Below, piece after piece: positions 53,151 through 62,381 of a DNA stretch of 64,000 nt. The position numbers and the translations under genes were made by a program. Source of the DNA: CAVSUB01 sp963730995 (GTDB lineage: Bacteria > Acidobacteriota > Vicinamibacteria > Vicinamibacterales > 2-12-FULL-66-21); NCBI GenBank assembly GCA_963730995.1, contig CAVSUB010000009.1, positions 558,001-622,000 on the forward strand, given 5' to 3'. Numbering within the stretch: the first letter of the stretch is position 1; every line of letters starts with the position of its first letter. The notes beneath the pieces are model-generated. The model had not been told where the DNA came from. It did no database searches and saw nothing but the letters and a program-made list of their open reading frames with translations.

Positions 53151-54284
53151 CTATCCGCTCTTTCTCCGACTTTCCCGATTGTCCTCGCGATGTTCGTGCA
53201 TCGCGACCCGCTGGTAGACGCGCAGCGTGTCGAGCACCATCCGCTCGACGCTGAAGCGCTCGCGCACGCTCAGAATCGCCGCCTCTCCCATTTGCCGGCG
53301 CAGACCGGCGTCGTGCAGCAATCGGATGATCGCCGTGGCCATCGCCTCCGGATCCCGCGTCGGAACGAGCAGACCCGTGAGGCCGTCTTCGACGACTTCC
53401 GGGATTCCACCCGCCGCGGTCGCGACGACGGGCTTGCCGCACGCCATGGCATCGAGCAGCGACGTCCCCAGACCTTCGGTCACCGAGCTCATGACGAAAA
53501 CGTCGAAGACCTTGTGCAGCGACAGCACGTCCGGCCGGAAGCCAAGAAGGGTGACGTGCTTCTCGAGATGCCGATCGCGAATCTGGCGCTCGAGCGCATG
53601 ACGCAGCTCGCCCTCGCCGGCAATCACGAACCGGGCATCAGGGATCTGACGGACGACGATGGCGGCGGCGTCGATCAGGTGCCGCTGTCCCTTGTGCGGG
53701 ACGAGCGCGGCCACGTTCCCGACGATCGGCGCATGCCGCGGCAGCCAGAGCTCCTCGTGCAGGTTGCCAGGCGGCGCGGCGTCGACGCGCTCGAGATCGA
53801 TCCCTTCGTTGACCACGACGGCCCGGGCCGCAGGCACGCCATCAGTAATCAGCATCGAGCGGATGGCCTCGGAGACGCAGATGAAGCAGTCCACCTGCCG
53901 GTACTTCCAGCGTGACAGAGAGTTGCTCTTCAAGTGGAAGTCGACCCGGCGCGCCGCGATGAGCGGGGGTTTTGCGAGCGCGGTGCTCATCGAGAGCGCC
54001 AGCGCCGCCATCGCGACACCGTGGGGATCGTGGGCGTGAACGATCTCCGGCTCGAGGCGCTTGATGAGACGAGCCAGCCTCCACGCGGCGGTGAGGTCCA
54101 TCTCGTTCGTGGGTGCGAGAGGAATGAGGTCGAGCCCCTCGTCCACCCGCTGGCGCAGCTCTCCACTCGGATGCGCGATGAGCGTCGCCCGGTGACCGAG
54201 CGCGCGCAGGCCCATGACCGTCACCAGCACCTGATTCTGCCCGCCACGCCAGGTACGCGCCGTATCGATGTGGATGGAGAACAT
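53151..54284 (-). CDS. Glycosyltransferase family 4
   Basis: GT-B retaining glycosyltransferase of 377 residues. FSIHIDTARTWRGGQNQVLV N-terminal loop, EIVHAHDPHGVAMAALALS, VVVNEGIDLERVDAAPPGNL, GNVAALVPHKGQRHLIDAAA and the EX7E-type donor site SVTEGLGTSLLDAMACGKPV with GGIPEVVEDGLTG. Probably adds a sugar to a cell-envelope glycan; neighbour to a KdtX-like GT2. Convergent with the preceding gene, four bases apart. Confidence 0.92.
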   Translation of the reverse strand: MFSIHIDTARTWRGGQNQVLVTVMGLRALGHRATLIAHPSGELRQRVDEGLDLIPLAPTNEMDLTAAWRLARLIKRLEPEIVHAHDPHGVAMAALALSMSTALAKPPLIAARRVDFHLKSNSLSRWKYRQVDCFICVSEAIRSMLITDGVPAARAVVVNEGIDLERVDAAPPGNLHEELWLPRHAPIVGNVAALVPHKGQRHLIDAAAIVVRQIPDARFVIAGEGELRHALERQIRDRHLEKHVTLLGFRPDVLSLHKVFDVFVMSSVTEGLGTSLLDAMACGKPVVATAAGGIPEVVEDGLTGLLVPTRDPEAMATAIIRLLHDAGLRRQMGEAAILSVRERFSVERMVLDTLRVYQRVAMHEHREDNRESRRKSG

Positions 54285-54334
54285 CGGAATCAGCTTCCCG
54301 CTTCCCGCTTCCAGTTTCCCGCTCCCATCCCAGG

Positions 54335-55159
54335 CTACGGATCCCGGCGTGCGTGTGACGGTTTATCCGGGTGCGCTCCCACGCAGGGATGATGTCCAGC
54401 GACCGGCCCTGGTCCCAGCTGCTGCTGCTGGTACTCCCATAGCTTCAGGAGCTTCAGGAACACGTAGTACGAGTTGAGCGCGGAGACGAGCAAGCCTGCG
54501 GCGCCGTCCCTAAAACCGCCGCGAAGCACGTAGTTGCGCAGGAACGCGAGCGGCGGGTGAACGACCGCCGCGAGCGCGGAGGTGCGCCTGCCGTCCGCCA
54601 TCCACTGTTTCGCAGCCAGCGTGGTGTAGCGATCGATCGTCGCCAGGTGGTGAGACACGTCCCGATAGGCGTAGTGTTGGATTTCGTGACGAAGGAGGCC
54701 GGGTGGCTGTGAGAGCTCGACCGACTCGTGCACCTGCCGCAGGCTCCATCGCCCCGCGCGGCGGTCGTAGAGCCGCAGCTGCGGGTCGGGATACCAGTCA
54801 GTGCTCCTGATCCAACGCCCGAGATACCACGTCACCCGCGGGACGCGATATCCCGCAGCGTCGGGATGTTCCAGGACGCGGCGGATTTCGTCGGCCAGAT
54901 CGGCCGGCACGTGCTCGTCGGCGTCGAGCGACAGGATCCAGTCGTTCGATGCGAGGTCCGCCGCGCGGTTCTTCTGCGCTCCGTACCCGGGCCAGTCGAG
55001 GACCTCCACTCGCGTCGCGTGCCGCCGGGCGATGTCGACCGTCCCGTCGGTGCTGCCGGAATCGATGACGATGATTTCGTCAGCCCAGGCCACCGACGAA
55101 AGGGCGAACTCGATGTGGTCCGCTTCGTTCAGGGTGATGACCGTAACGGTCAGCTTCAC
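54335..55159 (-). CDS. Glycosyltransferase family 2 (WaaE/KdtX-like)
   Basis: 274 residues from GTG 55159 (KLTVTVITLNEADHIEFALS). GT-A motifs ADEIIVIDSGSTDGTVDIAR, LDWPGYGAQKNRAADLASND, the DxD-like LSLDADEHVPADLADEI, YPDPQLRLYDRRAGRWS and VHESVE. The KNRAA and DEH pattern is that of WaaE/KdtX lipopolysaccharide-core transferases. C-terminal hydrophobic stretch (AFLRNYVLRGGFRDGAAGLL) may sit at the membrane. An upstream start at 55354 would translate antisense of the neighbouring small gene and is rejected. Confidence 0.9.
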   Translation of the reverse strand: MKLTVTVITLNEADHIEFALSSVAWADEIIVIDSGSTDGTVDIARRHATRVEVLDWPGYGAQKNRAADLASNDWILSLDADEHVPADLADEIRRVLEHPDAAGYRVPRVTWYLGRWIRSTDWYPDPQLRLYDRRAGRWSLRQVHESVELSQPPGLLRHEIQHYAYRDVSHHLATIDRYTTLAAKQWMADGRRTSALAAVVHPPLAFLRNYVLRGGFRDGAAGLLVSALNSYYVFLKLLKLWEYQQQQLGPGPVAGHHPCVGAHPDKPSHARRDP

Positions 55160-55226
55160 GGCTGGGAGTGTAGCAGCAAGGGCTGGCCAGCCACGAGCGG
55201 GCGCCGCGAGACCTATAATCGGTGCT

Positions 55227-55499
55227 GTGGACGGAGAGCCGCTGCCGGGAGGGGACCTCGTTCGACGGGGGTTGGACGATCTCGAGTCTGGAATCGAGAG
55301 CGTCGAGGCACTCCTGGTCTCGATAGGTGGTCCGCGGCTGCGGGCGCTTGGCATCGACGTACCCGATTCGGTCGTGAATCCGGAGCATCGCCTCTACGAG
55401 GTGTTGAGCCGATCGGCGCCCGACGCCGCGCATTCCCGCTACAACGCTCTCATACGGCGGCTGGTCAGCTTCGAGCGCGCGCTGGCATGCGGCCGTTAG
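55227..55499 (+). CDS. Small helical protein paired with a nucleotidyltransferase (toxin-antitoxin-like)
   Basis: 90 residues from GTG 55227. Sequence is acidic and helical (GGDLVRRGLDDLESGIESVE; RYNALIRRLVSFERALACGR), with no known motif visible to me. Its last 13 bases overlap the start of a DUF6036-type nucleotidyltransferase gene, the compact arrangement of toxin-antitoxin pairs. Function inferred only from pairing. Confidence 0.6.
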   Translation: MDGEPLPGGDLVRRGLDDLESGIESVEALLVSIGGPRLRALGIDVPDSVVNPEHRLYEVLSRSAPDAAHSRYNALIRRLVSFERALACGR

Positions 55500-56026
55500 C
55501 GGATCCCGAACGAATTCGCCGACTCATGGCAGCTCTCGGAGCGCAGGCCGACGCCGATGCGCGGGTCTACTTCACTGGCGGCGCCACGGCAGTGCTCAAT
55601 GGCTGGCGATCGTCGACGATCGACGTAGACATCAAGATCGTCCCCGAGCGGGACCGGATATTCCGCGCCATTCCTGAAATCAAGGAACGGCTGCAGATCA
55701 ACATCGAGCTCGCTTCACCGGACGACTTCATTCCGGTACGACCGGGCTGGGAGGATCGCAGCCCATTCATCGCGCGAGAGTCGCGAATCTCGTTCCATCA
55801 CTTCGAGCTTGTCGCGCAGGCGCTGTCCAAGATCGAGCGTGGCCACACTCAGGACCTCGAGGACGTCCAGACCATGCTTGCGAGAAACCTTGTGACCAGA
55901 GCCGGACTGCTCGAGTACTTCGATGCGATCGAGCCAGCTCTGTACCGCTATCCCGCGATAGACGCGACGACGTTCCGGGCCGCGGTCGAACAGATCGTGC
56001 ACACGGAAAAGGGAGATCGAGGCTGA
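55487..56026 (+). CDS. DUF6036 / AbiEii-like nucleotidyltransferase-fold protein
   Basis: 179 residues from ATG 55487. DARVYFTGGATAVLNGWRSS followed by TIDVDIKIVPERDRIFRAIP gives the G-G-x(8-12)-D-x-D pattern of the nucleotidyltransferase fold, with FHHFELVAQALSKIERGHTQ and DLEDVQTMLARN after it, as in DUF6036 and AbiEii-like toxins. Many are parts of mobile TA or phage-defence pairs. Its stop and the ATG of the M1 peptidase gene share one base. Confidence 0.75.
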   Translation: MRPLADPERIRRLMAALGAQADADARVYFTGGATAVLNGWRSSTIDVDIKIVPERDRIFRAIPEIKERLQINIELASPDDFIPVRPGWEDRSPFIARESRISFHHFELVAQALSKIERGHTQDLEDVQTMLARNLVTRAGLLEYFDAIEPALYRYPAIDATTFRAAVEQIVHTEKGDRG

Positions 56027-57711
56027 TGGTTCGAATGGCCCTTCCCCCGGTCGCGGTCCTGCTCCTTGCGCTTGGAGTATTCGTCGGCTGCGCGTCCGCT
56101 CAAACGTCATCCCAGGCGGCGCCGGCGCCAGCGATCGCTCCGGCCCTCCTTCCAACGCAGAAGCCGCCTACCCGGGCGGACATCCTCCGCGGCGAGTACG
56201 GCCGCTATCGCGCCAACAACGACCTCCTCTACTACCATCTCGACATTCGCGTCGACCCGGCGAAGAAGTCGATCAGCGGGAAGAACACCATCCGCTTCAG
56301 GATGCTGAAGGACGACACTCGGATTCAGCTGGATCTCTACGCCAACCTCGGCGTCGACAAGATCCTGGTCGGACAGGCCCCGCTGAAATATGAGCGAGAG
56401 ATCAACACCGTCTTCGTCGACTTTCCGGAGACGCTCCGGGCCGGCCGCGAGTACGCAATCGATTTCTACTACTCGGGCCTGCCCAAAGAGCAGGGCCGCT
56501 TCGGTGGAATGGCGTTCCGCAAGGACCCGTCGGGCCACGACTGGATCAACACCGCTTGCGAGGGAGAAGGCGCCGCCGTCTGGTGGCCGAATAAAGATCA
56601 GTGGCGGGACGAAGTCGAGCGGATGGAGCTGAGCGTCGCGATCCCGAACGACCTCGTGGACGTCTCGAACGGCAAGTTCGTCGGAAAGACCGACCTCGGC
56701 GACGGATATACGCGCTGGGACTGGCTGATCCAGTATCCGATCAACAACTACGACGTGTCCCTGAACATCGGCAACTACGTCCACTTCGCGGACAAGCTCG
56801 GCGACATGCCGCTCGATTTCTACGTGACGCCTGGCAATCTCGAAGGAGCCAAGCGGCAGTTCGCGCAGGTGAAGCCGATGCTCGAAGCCTACGAGCACTA
56901 CTTCGGCGAGTATCCCTTCAAAAAAGACGGCTACAAGCTGATCGAAGTGCCGTACTCGGGAATGGAGCACCAGAGCGCCGTCACGTACGGCAACCACTTC
57001 GCCAACGGTTATCTCGAGCGTGACTGGACAGGCGTAGGCACGAGCCTGAAGTTCGACTTCATCATCATCCACGAGAGCGGCCACGAGTGGTTCGGGAATG
57101 CCGTGTCGGCCGCCGACGTTTCGGACATGTGGATCCACGAGGGATGGACGACATATCTGGAAGGCCTCTACGTCGAGCACCTCTTCGGGCACGACGAGGC
57201 GCTCAAGTATCTGAACGCATACAAATCGAAGGTGCGAAACCGGGAACCGATCATCACGCAGCGAGGAATCCATCGCTCGCCTTCACAGGACATGTATTTC
57301 AAAGGCGCGCTCTTCCTCAATACCCTTCGAAGCGTCGTAGACGATGACGCGCGCTGGTGGAAGCTGCTGCGGGATCTGTTCCAGCATTTCAAGTACCAGA
57401 ACATCATGACTGAGGATTTGGTCCAGTTCGTGAACGCCCAGCTGGGCCAGAACCTGACGCCAGTCTTCGATCAATATCTCCGGCGGGCCGATTTGCCCAC
57501 CCTGGAACTGTCGTTCGACGAGGCGGAAGGGACCCTGGCCTACCGCTGGAAGGCAGACGAGCGGGCGTTCGCCATGCCGGTCCGTATCGGCGCTCCCGGC
57601 GCATGGCAGATCATCCACCCGACGACGGACTGGAAAGTCATGGAGACGTCACTCAAGAAGAGTGACGTGGAGGTCGCGACGGAGCTGTACTACGTGAATG
57701 TCACGAAGTAG
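56026..57711 (+). CDS. Exported M1-family metallopeptidase
   Basis: 561 residues with a signal peptide (PPVAVLLLALGVFVGCASAQ; the Cys could also be a lipobox). The zinc site HESGH near residue 349 with the third ligand Glu exactly 18 residues on (IHEGWTTYLEG) completes HExxH-x18-E. Exopeptidase motif GMEHQSAVTYGN replaces GxMEN. N-terminal beta domain from YYHLDIRVDPAKKSISGKNT. Shorter than full-length aminopeptidase N, as it lacks the C-terminal helical domain, like other Acidobacterial and Bacteroidetes M1 proteins. Confidence 0.92.
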   Translation: MVRMALPPVAVLLLALGVFVGCASAQTSSQAAPAPAIAPALLPTQKPPTRADILRGEYGRYRANNDLLYYHLDIRVDPAKKSISGKNTIRFRMLKDDTRIQLDLYANLGVDKILVGQAPLKYEREINTVFVDFPETLRAGREYAIDFYYSGLPKEQGRFGGMAFRKDPSGHDWINTACEGEGAAVWWPNKDQWRDEVERMELSVAIPNDLVDVSNGKFVGKTDLGDGYTRWDWLIQYPINNYDVSLNIGNYVHFADKLGDMPLDFYVTPGNLEGAKRQFAQVKPMLEAYEHYFGEYPFKKDGYKLIEVPYSGMEHQSAVTYGNHFANGYLERDWTGVGTSLKFDFIIIHESGHEWFGNAVSAADVSDMWIHEGWTTYLEGLYVEHLFGHDEALKYLNAYKSKVRNREPIITQRGIHRSPSQDMYFKGALFLNTLRSVVDDDARWWKLLRDLFQHFKYQNIMTEDLVQFVNAQLGQNLTPVFDQYLRRADLPTLELSFDEAEGTLAYRWKADERAFAMPVRIGAPGAWQIIHPTTDWKVMETSLKKSDVEVATELYYVNVTK

Positions 57712-57796
57712 CTAGAAGCTAGGAGCTAGTCAGAGTCCTGCTGAAAGCAGGCTGTCGTCACTGAGCAGCCTGCGAGCGAAGCGAGCAGCGGATAGT

Positions 57797-57847
57797 CCGC
57801 GGGGGTGGGGCCCCGCGGGTTTAAGAAAAGGACGGGCCAGGCCCGTC
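57797..57847. terminator. Twin GC hairpins between convergent M1 peptidase and tolC
   Basis: CCGCGGGG/CCCCGCGG (57797-57804, 57811-57818), then GACGGGCC-A-GGCCCGTC (57831-57847). A weaker hairpin CCTGCT-GAA-AGCAGG lies at 57737-57751. The first stem is followed by TTTAAG rather than a strong T-run. Confidence 0.6.
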
Positions 57848-57868
57848 CCTGCAGCCTCACCAACCGGC

Positions 57869-59548
57869 TCAGAACCCGCCGCCGCCGTTCAGCGGCACTG
57901 TCTGCACCGCTTCGAAGTTCACGAGTGCGCGGTTGTAGGAGATGATCGCGTTCAGCTCGTTGACGCGCTGACGGGCCAGGTCGCGCTGCGCCTGCAGCAC
58001 GCGGAACGTATCCGACAGGCCCACCGCGAGGCGCTTCTCCTCGGCCTGAAGCGTCTGCTCGGCCAGCTCGCGCGCCTTCTTGGTCGACTCGACCCGCTTC
58101 AGCGACGTGTTGACCTGCCGCCCCGCCTCACGCACCGATGCGACAACCTGCGTCTCGAGATCCCGAAGGCCCGTTGTCTGTTGTTCGCGCTGCAGCCGGC
58201 CCTGAGCAACCGCCGCTTCGGCCACGCTTCGACCGAGGGGATAGCTGACGTTCAGCTGCACGCTCCACGTCTTGAAGTCGTTGCCGAGCACGTCCCGCAG
58301 CGCCTCCGCAAACGACCGACCCGCCAGGTCTGATGCAATCGGGACCTGCGTGATGGGGTCGATCGTCACGCTTCGCTGGATTCCGGCTGTCCCGACGACG
58401 TTGTAGTTGGCGCTGAGATCCACGGAAGGCAGTTTCTGGTTCCGGTTGTAGCGCAGGCCGATGTCGGTCTGCTCGATGTCTTTCCGCGCGCGCGCGAGGT
58501 CCGTGCGATTCGCGAGAGCGTTGGCCACGGCGCCTTCGATGTCGATCGGCTGTGCCGTCAGCGTCGGCTGGTCGGAGGGCTCCAATCGCGTCGTCCAGAA
58601 GTCAGGCTGCGACGGGTTCATGACGAGCGTTCGAAGACGATCCTCCGCCGTACGAATCTGACCCTCGGATACGATCACCGATTCCTCGTTCGCCGCGACT
58701 TCCGCCTGCGCCTGGACGGTCTCGATCGGCGCCATCGTGCCAACCTCTACCCGGCGAATGTTGCTCCTGAGCGACTCCCGCGCCAGATCGAGGGACTGTT
58801 GCGCGACTTGCAGTCCGGCGATCGCGTTCACGAGGTCGAAATATGCGCTCCTGACCGCGCGCGTCGTCTGCGTCAGCGTTTGTCTGAGCTCGAGGTCCGC
58901 CACCTGCTGACGGTTCTGCGACTGCAGCAGTGCCTGCCGGTTGGCGTCGATCGTGAAGTTTCGCAGCAGGGGCTGCGTGATTCCTCCAGTGAGCCCCGAG
59001 TCCAGCCGGGGATTGAACCGGCTTGACGCATCGCTCGTTGTGGCTCTCGCGCCGTCCCACGCGACGCTGTAGCGGCCACCGCCCCACGGAATGAGCTGCT
59101 GCACACCGGCGTTGGTCCGGAGGCTGTCGTTCGTCAGCGTCGCGGCGGTCCCTGAGAGGAAATCGGTCGGCGGTGTCGTGCTGCTGCGGCTGGTTGTCTG
59201 CGCGAAGATAGACGGGCCGAAGGCGGCGCGTGCTTGCGCGACGGCGTACGTCTGAATCTGAGGCGCCAACTGTTCGGCGCGGACGCCCAGGTTGTTCTCG
59301 AGCGCCATCTTCACGGCCTCGTCTGACGAAATCGTCAACGTGCTCGTCCCCTGCTGCCGGTCCTGACCGGCGCCGGTGGCGGGCGTCGCGGGCGCCGGGG
59401 CGGCTACCGGCGGCGACGGTGCCTGCGCGCCCTGCCCCTGTCCGAAAGCGAACACCCCACTGCCGGAAGCGGACAGAGCCCCCACCAGCGTCCCCACGAA
59501 AACGAGGCGGGAACACGCCGATTTCTGCTGATCGAAACGCATTGCCAT
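57869..59548 (-). CDS. TolC-family outer membrane efflux protein
   Basis: 559 residues from ATG 59548 (TTGGAG ahead); an alternative upstream frame start is unsupported. Signal peptide (LVFVGTLVGALSASGSGVFA), a Gln/Ala/Pro-rich low-complexity stretch, then two OEP repeats: LTISSDEAVKMALENNLGVR, ITQPLLRNFTIDANRQALLQ, and IDIEGAVANALANRTDLARA, GRSVAEAAVAQGRLQREQQT with coiled coils. Ends in Gly-Gly-Phe, an outer-membrane-type terminus. No inner-membrane pump is adjacent, so the partner is unknown. The spacer 59549-59775 to the next gene is unremarkable. Confidence 0.92.
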   Translation of the reverse strand: MAMRFDQQKSACSRLVFVGTLVGALSASGSGVFAFGQGQGAQAPSPPVAAPAPATPATGAGQDRQQGTSTLTISSDEAVKMALENNLGVRAEQLAPQIQTYAVAQARAAFGPSIFAQTTSRSSTTPPTDFLSGTAATLTNDSLRTNAGVQQLIPWGGGRYSVAWDGARATTSDASSRFNPRLDSGLTGGITQPLLRNFTIDANRQALLQSQNRQQVADLELRQTLTQTTRAVRSAYFDLVNAIAGLQVAQQSLDLARESLRSNIRRVEVGTMAPIETVQAQAEVAANEESVIVSEGQIRTAEDRLRTLVMNPSQPDFWTTRLEPSDQPTLTAQPIDIEGAVANALANRTDLARARKDIEQTDIGLRYNRNQKLPSVDLSANYNVVGTAGIQRSVTIDPITQVPIASDLAGRSFAEALRDVLGNDFKTWSVQLNVSYPLGRSVAEAAVAQGRLQREQQTTGLRDLETQVVASVREAGRQVNTSLKRVESTKKARELAEQTLQAEEKRLAVGLSDTFRVLQAQRDLARQRVNELNAIISYNRALVNFEAVQTVPLNGGGGF

Positions 59549-59775
59549 GTCTCCAATTGCGGAAGCGAAAAGAATTGACCTACCAGGGATAGCAAAATCC
59601 GGTTCCGGACGAGGCAGTCGCACGTCCCCTTCGGGGGTTCTGACTCCCCGGGCCCCGTATCGGCATTCGACACCGAGTCGGCAGAGGCAGTCTCCCTGAC
59701 AGGTATACTTGCCCATCTTCAGCCAGGTTCGACCGACCTCGTCCAGAGCTCTCACGGCACAAGGGTTAGACGTCC

Positions 59776-60087
59776 ATGGACCGTAGAAGTGTTGTGCTCG
59801 CGACAGCAATGCTGTTCAGCTCGCCGATCTTGAGCGCAGCCAGGGGCCCCCTCGAATCAGATCCAATCCGCCGGGACTCCGTCACGGTTCGAGCGGAGTT
59901 CCTCCAGGATTCCGCCAGGCTCGCGCAGCGCCTCATCGAGCTGAGGAAGGAAAACTGGGAGCTGGCCGCGTATCCTGTCGAGAACCAAGGATTCACCGAG
60001 GCGACGAGCTGGGCCGACGAGTTCCGGCGAATCCTGAGGCTGTTCGAAGACAATCTGCGGCTCAAGACTGGAAAGGTCACGAACTGA
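59776..60087 (+). CDS. Small exported protein of unknown function
   Basis: 103 residues. Signal peptide (RRSVVLATAMLFSSPILSAA), then a charged helical part (RAEFLQDSARLAQRLIELRK, DEFRRILRLFEDNLRLKTGK). No family recognised. Its TGA shares one base with the pyrE ATG, so it is translated with pyrE. Confidence 0.65.
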   Translation: MDRRSVVLATAMLFSSPILSAARGPLESDPIRRDSVTVRAEFLQDSARLAQRLIELRKENWELAAYPVENQGFTEATSWADEFRRILRLFEDNLRLKTGKVTN

Positions 60088-60653
60088 TGGATCAGGACGC
60101 GGTTCTGGATCTGTTTCGAAAGTCAGGCGCCTTGCTCGAGGGGCACTTCCGTCTCTCGTCCGGGCTCCACAGCGATCGGTATCTGCAGAGCGCGCTCGTG
60201 CTGCAGTATCCCGAGTTTGCAACCGCGCTCGGAGAAGCGTTGGGAGCACGGACGACCCACCTGCAGCCAACGGCAGTGCTCTCGCCTGCGCTCGGCGGGA
60301 TCGTGATCGGGCAGGAAGTTGGTCGCGCACTGGGAGTGAGGGCGCTCTTCGCGGAACGTCAGGACGGTGTGTTGACGTTGCGGCGGGGGTTCACGCTTTC
60401 TCCGAGCGATCGCGTCCTCATCGTCGAAGACGTGATCACGACGGGCGGATCGACCCGAGAGACGGCGAAGGTTGCGGAAGCAGCCGGCGCGCGCGTCATC
60501 GGGGCCGGTGCGATCGTCGACCGCGGCGGCAAGGCCGAAGTGGGGCTGCCGCTCCAGTCACTCGTTCGCCTCGAGGTTCCGGCGTGGCCGGCTGAGACGT
60601 GCCCGCTTTGCGCAAAAGGCGCGCCGGTCACGAAGCCGGGGTCGAGGGGGTGA
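60087..60653 (+). CDS. pyrE: Orotate phosphoribosyltransferase
   Basis: Makes OMP from orotate and PRPP. 188 residues: GHFRLSSGLHSDRYLQSALV, LSPALGGIVIGQEVGRALGV, AERQDGVLTLRRGFTLSPSD, PRPP motif VLIVEDVITTGGSTRETAKV. Separated by 8.3 kb from the pyrR-B-C operon and not under the same leader. C-terminal CPLC may be a small metal site. Confidence 0.95.
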   Translation: MDQDAVLDLFRKSGALLEGHFRLSSGLHSDRYLQSALVLQYPEFATALGEALGARTTHLQPTAVLSPALGGIVIGQEVGRALGVRALFAERQDGVLTLRRGFTLSPSDRVLIVEDVITTGGSTRETAKVAEAAGARVIGAGAIVDRGGKAEVGLPLQSLVRLEVPAWPAETCPLCAKGAPVTKPGSRG

Positions 60654-60661
60654 ATTCGGCT

Positions 60662-60703
60662 AGGTTCTAGGGGTTCTAAGGGTTCCAGGTTCAAAGGTTC
60701 AGG
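60662..60703. repeat. GGTTCTAGG/GGGTTCCAGG word array
   Basis: Short array of GGTTCTA/GGTTCCA words in the pyrE-truA spacer, same family as 2357 and 45827. Confidence 0.65.
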
Positions 60704-60722
60704 TACGACGAGGGAGTCATGA

Positions 60723-61475
60723 GTGCGAGTACTCAGACTGACGATTGAGTACGACGGCACGGACCTCGTCGGCTGGCAACGTCAAGCCGAGGGGATATCG
60801 GTTCAGGGGTTGCTGGAGGATGCGCTGGCGGCGTTCGAAGGCGGGGCCGTTACCGTTCACGGTGCCGGGCGGACCGACGCGGGCGTGCACGCGCTGGCGC
60901 AGGTTGCGAGCGTCGCTCTCACTGCGAGTCATGAGGCTGGCGCCATTCAGCGCGGATTGAACGCCGTCTTCCCGCCCGCTGTGCGCGTCGTCTCGGTGGA
61001 AGATGCTCCGCCTGGTTTTCATGCGCGGTTCGATGCGACAGGCAAGGTCTACGAGTACCGCATCGTCAACGCGCCGTTCATCTCGGCGTTCCTCGTCCGC
61101 CACGCGTGGCACGTGCCGCAGCCGCTCGATGTCGACGCCATGCGGGAGGCCGCGGGCGCGCTCGTCGGGCGTCATGACTTTGCGACATTTCAAGGCGCGG
61201 GCAGCGACGTCAGAGACACCATCCGCACGATTGAATCGATCGAATGGAAGGGGCAGCCCGGCGCCGCCGGCAACGCCGCCCCCCTCACGGTGACGCTGAC
61301 GGCTGACGGCTTTCTACGGCACATGGTCCGGAGCGTTGTCGGCACGCTCGTGGAGGTCGGGGTCGGCCGCTGGCCCGCGGCGGAGGTCGCTGCGATTCTG
61401 GCCTCCCGCGATCGGGCGCGAGCCGGTCGGACGGCCCCCCCGCAGGGATTGTTCCTGGTGCGCGTTCGCTACTGA
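60723..61475 (+). CDS. truA: tRNA pseudouridine(38-40) synthase
   Basis: 250 residues from GTG 60723. Catalytic Asp in AGRTDAGVHALAQV, GWQRQAEGISVQGLLEDALA, FHARFDATGKVYEYRIVN, DFATFQGAGSDVRDTIRTI, DGFLRHMVRSVVGTLVEVG and APPQGLFLVRVRY. Complete. Confidence 0.96.
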   Translation: MRVLRLTIEYDGTDLVGWQRQAEGISVQGLLEDALAAFEGGAVTVHGAGRTDAGVHALAQVASVALTASHEAGAIQRGLNAVFPPAVRVVSVEDAPPGFHARFDATGKVYEYRIVNAPFISAFLVRHAWHVPQPLDVDAMREAAGALVGRHDFATFQGAGSDVRDTIRTIESIEWKGQPGAAGNAAPLTVTLTADGFLRHMVRSVVGTLVEVGVGRWPAAEVAAILASRDRARAGRTAPPQGLFLVRVRY

Positions 61476-61488
61476 CGCCGATTTGCTT

Positions 61489-61494
61489 TATAAT
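61489..61494 (+). promoter_or_regulatory. TATAAT box upstream of uppS
   Basis: A perfect TATAAT in otherwise GC-rich DNA, 79 bases before the uppS ATG. TTCGCT 18 bases upstream is a poor -35. Likely promoter of uppS-cdsA-dxr. Confidence 0.5.
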
Positions 61495-61572
61495 ACAAAG
61501 TCGATTGCGCTTCGCCTTGCTGGCGGTTCGTAAGAGCCTGTATCATCGAGGTTTAATTTCCGCCTGACCCGC

Positions 61573-62358
61573 ATGTCGCTCCAGAACATTCTTTCCGTTG
61601 TGCCGCCGGGGTCGCCCGAGGAGGGACTGGCCCGCCAGGTCAACTTCGATCGGCTGCCCCGCCACATCGCCGTCATCATGGATGGCAACGGGCGATGGGC
61701 CGCGCAGCGCCACTTGCCGCGCGTGGAAGGGCACCGGGCGGGGATCGATTCGGTGCGGGACGTCGTGGAAGGGTCCGCCCGGCTGGGGATTCAGGTTCTG
61801 ACGCTGTATGCGTTCTCGGTAGAGAACTGGAAGCGGCCGGTAACGGAAGTGTCTACGCTGATGATGCTGCTGAAGCGGTACCTGCGGCTCGAGCTCGAGA
61901 CACTCCTCAGGAACAACATCCGTTTCCGCGTGATCGGGCGCGCGGGCGAGCTTGCCACGGATATCCGGCGAGAGCTCGCCGCGGCGGAGGAGAAGACCTC
62001 GACGAACGCCGGCATGCTGTTCAACATCGCCCTGAACTACGGCGGACGTGCCGAAATCGTCGAGGCGGCGCGGCGGCTGCTCGAGGCAGGCGTCGCTCCC
62101 GAGGAGCTCGACGAAGACCGCTTCGCCGGTTTTCTCTATACAGCAGGGCAGCCTGATCCCGATCTGCTGATCCGCACGAGCGGCGAGATGCGTGTCAGCA
62201 ATTTCCTCCTCTGGCAGATCGCGTACGCGGAGATTTGGGTCACCGAAACGCTGTGGCCTGATTTCCGGAAGCGTCATCTGCTCGAGGCCATCGTCGCATA
62301 CCAGAAGCGCCACCGACGATACGGCGGCATCACACAGCCGGCAATCGCCGGCCGCTGA
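61573..62358 (+). CDS. uppS: Isoprenyl transferase (undecaprenyl diphosphate synthase)
   Basis: cis-Prenyltransferase making the C55 lipid carrier. 261 residues: HIAVIMDGNGRWAAQR with the catalytic Asp, GHRAGIDSVRDVVEGSARLG, LTLYAFSVENWKRPVTEV, ALNYGGRAEIVEAARRL, DPDLLIRTSGEMRVSNFLLW, YAEIWVTETLWPDF. Followed 24 bases later by cdsA and then dxr, the usual order. Confidence 0.97.
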   Translation: MSLQNILSVVPPGSPEEGLARQVNFDRLPRHIAVIMDGNGRWAAQRHLPRVEGHRAGIDSVRDVVEGSARLGIQVLTLYAFSVENWKRPVTEVSTLMMLLKRYLRLELETLLRNNIRFRVIGRAGELATDIRRELAAAEEKTSTNAGMLFNIALNYGGRAEIVEAARRLLEAGVAPEELDEDRFAGFLYTAGQPDPDLLIRTSGEMRVSNFLLWQIAYAEIWVTETLWPDFRKRHLLEAIVAYQKRHRRYGGITQPAIAGR

Positions 62359-62381
62359 ACCCTCGCAGCATCAAGGCGACG

